From Lotus japonicus (taxonomy: Eukaryota; Streptophyta; Magnoliopsida; Fabales; Fabaceae): a stretch of DNA of 64,000 bases. Position 1 is the stretch's first letter. Each line of letters starts with the position of its first letter. The position numbers were made by a program, and so were the translations under genes. The notes below the pieces were generated by a model. It had not been told where the DNA came from, made no database searches, and worked only from the letters and a program-made list of their open reading frames with translations. Positions 59,171 through 64,000 of the stretch are shown piece after piece. The stretch is from positions 21,804,369 through 21,868,368 of the forward strand of contig NC_080044.1 in the NCBI RefSeq assembly GCF_012489685.1, written 5' to 3'.

Positions 59171-60376
59171 TGAAGGTATGAAAAACGGTAGAAAGGGGGG
59201 GTTTGAATAACGTTTTCAGTATAAAACTTCCACCTTAAAGATTTTGACAAATCTTTCGAGAACTTAAGTGCTAAAGATAAGAGATAGAAAAGCACACAAG
59301 GACTTTATCCTGGTTCGCTTGATAAATCACTCAAGCTACTCCAGTCCACCCGTTAAGGTGATTTCTTCCTTCTTAGAATGAAGGCAATCCACTAATCAGG
59401 TAAGAGTTACAACTGCACTTGAAACCTACAAGTGACTAACAATTACACTGACTTAGCTCACACTAAGATTCACTCTCTTAGTCTTCTCTAGGATCCGATC
59501 AACCTTGATCTCCTAAAGGAACTAAACAAACTGTTTATCAAAGAATTGTTTACAAGAGATTTGCTTCTAAAAAGCTAATAGTAAACTCAATGAATTTCAG
59601 ATGAAAGAAATCTTAGAAGAATTTAAGATTGTCTTGCGCGTATGTGAATGCTTCTAGCCGTTTCTTTCAGTCTTCAGCCTCTTTATATACTCCAAGGATT
59701 AGGGTTGAGCGATGCATGGGAAATGCTACCGTTGGAGGGCAGTTCTGGAAAATCCAGCTTCTGCTGTGGCTGAGAACGTTAGGTAGGTCGTCAGGATAGT
59801 ACATATGCTTTTGTACTTGGATAGCGACTTGACCTTTAAACCTAGGAGACTTCTGATCAGGGGAAGCTTCATATTGGAACTTGTGAAGCCGGTTGATCAG
59901 AGTCAGAGGGAAAGCCCAGATCCTCTGACCATTGTTTCTTCTGATTCTGAACTCAGAGGGAAGAACATGATCTTCAGAGTATCTTGCTTCTGGACATCAG
60001 AACTTCACTAATCAGCTTCTGGATCTTCAGAGTCTTCTACACCATCAGAACATCTGAGCCTTCAGTGTTTCTTGGTTATCAGACTTTCTGGATCTTCAGA
60101 ACTTCTAGTGACTGAGTCCACATCAGAGTTTGTATAACTTCAGAACTTCTGAAGCTTTTCCACTGTTCATACTGAACATGGTGAATGCGAAAGCGTTGCT
60201 TGGGTCAATCTTTATACACAGTGCTTCTGATTTGTGTGAGATTGAGTTGAGGTCAGAGCCTGTAAATAGCACACTCAGAAAAACACGTTAGAGTACCACA
60301 ATTGTTCATATCAAAAGGTTAACTTGTAATCATCAAAACATAGAGTTGTACTACTAGATCAAAACTTGATCTTACA
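59171..60376 (-). repeat. 3' LTR of Sirevirus B
   Basis: TGAAGGTATG...GATCTTACA, 1206 bp, followed on the right by AATCTCCCCC, the polypurine tract. Confidence 0.93.
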
Positions 60377-61118
60377 ATCTCCCCCTTTTTGATGATGACA
60401 AAACTAAGATTTTTGATGAACAATTCTTAAACATTAAACTGAATTCACTCAGAGTTTAGAGATATAGAATAAGACTTATCCTGATGTGAATAGTTTATCT
60501 TGCTCATTCTGAATTCAAGTCACTGCTTGATTCTGAGCTTAGCTCCCCCTGAATCTAATACTTGATGAAAACGTTAGTAAAGTCTAGATTCTGAGCTAAA
60601 TGATATAAGAGTTCAGAGTGAAAAACTTATGACATAGATGAAAATCGAGTAATCAGAGCGCATAAGTAATCAGAGTCACGGACAGGGTATCAGAGTCTTG
60701 AGTATCAGAGTCAACTTAGAATCACTTCAGAGGAAGTGAAATGTATTCCTTGTATTTGCCCAGTGACACATCTATGGTCATGAAGGTGGAACTCTTAAAT
60801 TCTCCAAAAGAAAAAATAAATCACACTAACACATCTTACACATCAAAAACTGGGTTTACTCCCCCTTTTTGTCATAATCAAAAAGCTTGGGGTGTGAAAA
60901 ACTTAGCTTGAAGTACAAGGTACTCCCCCTTAGAGAAGGTCTAAGTTTAAAGAAAAAGAAAACGATGCAAGAATCAGAGTTAGGCGAAATAAATAGAAGA
61001 GTTAATGCAAGAGAAGAACGTTTACCACCGGTCAAGTGAGTAAAGAGAAGGGTCAGTTACCAAGAACTTAACCTCGAAAAACCGTAGGGGCATTAACTTT
61101 CAGAGAGAAGGTGAAGCC

Positions 61119-61127
61119 TATATAAAG
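61119..61127 (+). promoter_or_regulatory. TATA-like box of the antisense ORF in Sirevirus B
   Basis: TATATAAAG-type box 52 bases before the ATG at 61179, matching the arrangement in element A. Confidence 0.5.
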
Positions 61128-61178
61128 CGTTGGAGAGAAGGGTAAGCTTCACACCTCGAACAATTTTCAGGAAAGAAA

Positions 61179-61571
61179 ATGGTATCATACATCGGAGCAC
61201 TAGAAGAGCTGAGGAAGAAGGCCTTTGAGGAGGACTTGTTCCGGAACATCAGGCATCCAGAGGGTACAGCGACCATCTCGGAGCTAACACGGACACTGCT
61301 GGAAGAGGACCTGCGTCCAGAGTTGGAGAGAGACCTGAAGGAATTTCTTGCCTTCGTGGAGGAGGTGCAAGAACTCAGCCGGCTTGAACTCAAGCTGCTG
61401 GAAGAAAAAGAAGGTTTGGAAGAGAAGCTCAAGACCGCAGAAGAGATTCTGGAGAGGGATGAGCTAAAGGACAGGCTCAGCAACATCCAATATGCACTGG
61501 AGCGTCTGGAGAAGGATAGGTCAGAGCAGCGCCAGGAGTGCAGAAGAATGAGGAGAGATCCTCCATTCTAG
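61179..61571 (+). CDS. Small antisense ORF of Sirevirus B, 130 codons, unknown function
   Basis: The same position, orientation and length as the ORF at 46701-47093. The shared core includes ALEELR, KAFEEDLF, RHPEG, the DLKEFL block, LLEEKE, RLEKDR and the end QRQECRRMR-DPPF. By eye about 35 residues differ, and about 37 of the unchanged residues use different codons, with no indel. This pattern fits selection on the protein. The predicted structure is mainly one long amphipathic helix. The function is unknown. The frame on the other strand (61118-61486) is serine-rich and is a shadow. Confidence 0.72.
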   Translation: MVSYIGALEELRKKAFEEDLFRNIRHPEGTATISELTRTLLEEDLRPELERDLKEFLAFVEEVQELSRLELKLLEEKEGLEEKLKTAEEILERDELKDRLSNIQYALERLEKDRSEQRQECRRMRRDPPF

Positions 61572-61790
61572 ACTTTAGGAAAAAAATGTATGATGTAAAC
61601 ATAAAGAATGGATGATGTAAACAGAAAAAAATATGAATAAAAGGATTTTTGCAAACATATGTGACACAAGTATATATAGATATGCATAGTAATCACAAAC
61701 GAACAAAGTAGAATAAGTAAATAAAAAGAAACAGAGTTTAACAAAAATAAAACAACGTTAAAGAAAAGGAAAAACGAAGAGATCCTAAAG

Positions 61791-62116
61791 CTAAGGTTTA
61801 TCAGTTCGTCGCAGAAGTTCCATCATCATGTGCTTCATCTCAATCAGCATGGATTCATGAGTGTCAAGACGCTGTTCCATGATGTCGAGTCTGGATGAGC
61901 TTGACTGAGTAGAACTGGAAGGAACATTCTGAGCAGCTTGAGGATCTGGAATGAAAGCAGAAGCAGCAGGAGTAAACACTACTGGTGCAAGTGCTTGGCA
62001 TCTAAGAGCTTCAGCCTCAGCTTCAAGTCGCTCTGCCTCTAGTCTGGCTTGTTCAGCTTGAGCTGCTGCTAGACGTGCAGCTTCTTCTGCTTGAGCCTTC
62101 TTTCTCTTGGCTTCTT
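61791..62116 (-). pseudogene. Sirevirus B env-like gene, C-terminal part
   Basis: Ends with TAG at 61791-61793. It encodes an alanine/glutamate/arginine-rich coiled segment (EAEAEALRCQALAP) followed by STQSSSSRLDIMEQRLDTHE and MELLRRTDKP, matching the C-terminus of the env-like gene of element A. It is cut at 62116 by the LTR of element C, so its N-terminal part is outside the window. Confidence 0.85.
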
Positions 62117-63334
62117 TGAAGGTATGAAAAACGGTAGAAAGGGGGGGGTTTGAATAACGTTTTCAGTACAAAACTACCACCTTAAAGATTTTAACAAATC
62201 TTTTCGAGAACTAAGTGCAAAAGATAAGAGATAGAAAAGCACACAAGGATTTTATCCTGGTTCACTTGATAAATCACTCAAGCTACTCCAGTCCACCCGT
62301 TAAGGTGATTTCTTCCTTCTTAGAATGAAGGCAATCCACTAATCAGGTAAGAGTTACAACTGCACTTGAAACCTACAAGTGACTAACAATTACACTGACT
62401 TAGCTCACACTAAGATTCACTCTCTTAGTCTTCTCTAGGATCCGATCAACCTTGATCTCCTAAAGGAACTAAACAAACTGTTTATCAAGGAAATGTTTAC
62501 AAGAGATTTGCTTCTAAAAAGCTGATAGTAAACACAATGAATTTCAGATGAAAGAAGGCTTAGAATATTTTGAATATCTTGCGCGTGTGTTGCTTCTTGT
62601 ATTCTTGTCTTGGCCGCTTCTTTCAATCTTCAGCCTCTATATATACTCCAAGGATTAGGGTTGAGCGTTGCATGGGAAATGCTACCGTTGGAGGGCAGTT
62701 CTGGAAAATCCAGCTTCTGCTGTGGCTGAGAACGTTAGGTAGGTCGTCAGGAAGGTACACTTGCTTTTGTACTTGGATAGCGACTTGACCTTTTAACCTA
62801 GGAGACTTCTGATCAGGGGAATACTTCATATTGGAACTTGTGAAGCCGGTTGATCAGAGTCAGAGGGAAAGCACAGATCCTCTGACCATTGTATCTTCTG
62901 ATTCTGAACTCAGAGGGAAGAACATGGCCTTCAGAGTTTCTTGCTTCTGGACTTCAGAGTTTCCACTATTCAGCTTCTGGATCTTCAGAGTCTTCTACAC
63001 CATCAGAACATCTGAACCTTCAGTGTTTCTTGGTTGTCAGAACTTCTGGATCATCAGAGCTTCTAGCGACTAAGTCCTCATCAGAGTTTGTATAGCTTCA
63101 GATCTTCTGAAGCTTTTCCACTGTTCATACTGAACATGGTGAATGCGAAAGCGTTGCTTGGGTTACCCTTTATACACAGTGCTTCTGATTTGTGTGAGAT
63201 TGAGTCAAGGTCAGAGCCTGTAAATAGCACACTCAGAAAAACACGTTAGAGTACCACAATTGTTCATATCAAAAGGTTAACTTGTAATCATCAAAACATA
63301 GAGTTGTACTACTAGATCAAAACTTGATCTTACA
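62117..63334 (-). repeat. 3' LTR of Sirevirus C
   Basis: TGAAGGTATG...GATCTTACA, 1218 bp. A TATA box lies on the minus strand at about 62637-62646. Confidence 0.93.
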
Positions 63335-64000
63335 ATCTCCCCCTTTTTGATGATGACAAAACTAAGATTTTTGATGAACAATTCTTAAACAATAAACTGA
63401 ATTCACTCAGAGTTTAGAGATATAGAATAAGACTTATCCTGATGTGAATAGTTTATCTTGCTCATTCTGAATTCAAGTCACTGCTTGATTCTGAGCTTAG
63501 CTCCCCCTGAATCTAATACTTGATGAAAACGTTAGTAAAGTCTAGATTCTGAGCTAAAACATATAAGAGTTCAGAGTGAAAAACTTATGACATAGATGAA
63601 AAACGAATAATCAGAGCGCATAAGTGATCAGAGTCATAGACAGGGTATCAGAGTCTTGGGTATCAGAGTCAACTTAGAATCACTTCAGAAGAAGTGAAAT
63701 GTATTCCTTGTATTTGCCCAGTGACACATCTATGGTCATGAAGGTGGAACTCTTAAAATCTCCAAAAGAAAAATAAATCACACTAACACGTCTTACACAT
63801 CAAAAACTGGGTGTACTCCCCCTTTTTGTCATAAGCAAAAAGCTTGGGGTGTGAAAAACTTAGCTTGAAGTACAAGGTACTCCCCCTTAGAGAAGGTCTA
63901 AGTTTAAAGAAAATGTAAATGATGTAAGAATCAGAGGTAGGCGAAAAATAAATAGAAGAGTTAATGCAAGGGATGAACGTTTACCACCGGTCAAGTGAGT
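62117..64000 (-). mobile_element. Sirevirus C, 3' end (inserted in B's env-like gene)
   Basis: 3' LTR 62117-63334, polypurine tract against it (63335-63348, with further copies near 63501, 63819 and 63884), and the start of the region that precedes the antisense ORF in A and B. The window ends about 160 bases before the expected ATG. 63335-64000 is nearly identical to 60377-61040 of B. The left flank is TTCTT; the right target duplication is outside the window. Confidence 0.9.

Larger units (their letters stand above)
59171..62116 (-). mobile_element. Sirevirus B, 3' part
   Basis: 3' LTR (59171-60376), polypurine tract against it (60377-60390, with further copies near 60541, 60859 and 60924), an antisense ORF (61179-61571) and the end of the env-like gene (61791-62116). 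It is interrupted by the LTR of element C. The upstream part and the 5' LTR are outside the window. Confidence 0.88.

Noticed and set aside
61118..61486. Serine-rich minus-strand frame of 122 codons
   Set aside because: It is the complement of the conserved antisense ORF; serine-rich shadows are expected opposite glutamate/leucine-rich coding sequence.

Overview
This window is nuclear DNA of a flowering plant, most likely a papilionoid legume; the genus cannot be fixed from the sequence. The grounds are spliced genes with GT-AG introns, very long Ty3/gypsy LTRs, Sirevirus-type Ty1/copia elements with an env-like gene, and tRNA-derived SINEs. About two thirds of it is transposable elements, many nested. 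One host gene looks complete: a seven-exon cytochrome P450 of the CYP707A type (abscisic acid 8'-hydroxylase) at 27746-31438.

Layout. 1-12058 is a Ty3/gypsy chromovirus of the Tekay/Del type on the minus strand. Its 3' LTR runs off the left edge, its 5' LTR is about 4.0 kb, and its gag-pol is broken by a frameshift, three in-frame stops and a solo LTR with a 5-bp target duplication. 12059-18758 is intergenic DNA with SINE-like units, a copia gag relic and a long-inverted-repeat (Mutator-like) element. 18759-22787 is a Tekay-type solo LTR with a clean 5-bp duplication, carrying an open reading frame of about 160 codons. 22793-25670 holds a tandemly duplicated LINE ORF1 relic, followed by a CACTA-like end. 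26200-31438 is the promoter and body of the CYP707A gene, with a transposon in intron 1. 31439-36200 is AT-rich intergenic DNA with two SINEs. 36200-39600 is a mosaic of truncated fragments from four unrelated genes, all on the plus strand. 39601-41046 is an array of repeats about 350 bp long.

41047-64000 is a Sirevirus cluster. Composite element A (41047-59050) has a 3' LTR, multiplied polypurine tracts, a small antisense ORF, an env-like gene, pol, gag, a primer binding site and a 5' LTR. Three solo LTRs have landed in it, each with a perfect 5-bp target duplication. To its right come the 3' part of element B and the 3' end of element C, which inserted into B's env-like gene.

The most notable observation is the small antisense ORF of 130 codons between env-like and the 3' LTR. 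It is intact in both elements A and B although the two proteins differ at about a quarter of positions, and each copy has its own TATA-like box about 55-60 bp upstream. The surrounding gag, pol and env-like genes of A are frameshifted. The gene fragments at 36-39.6 kb, the LTR-borne reading frame and the three unrelated minisatellites at one homologous LTR position are further points of interest.
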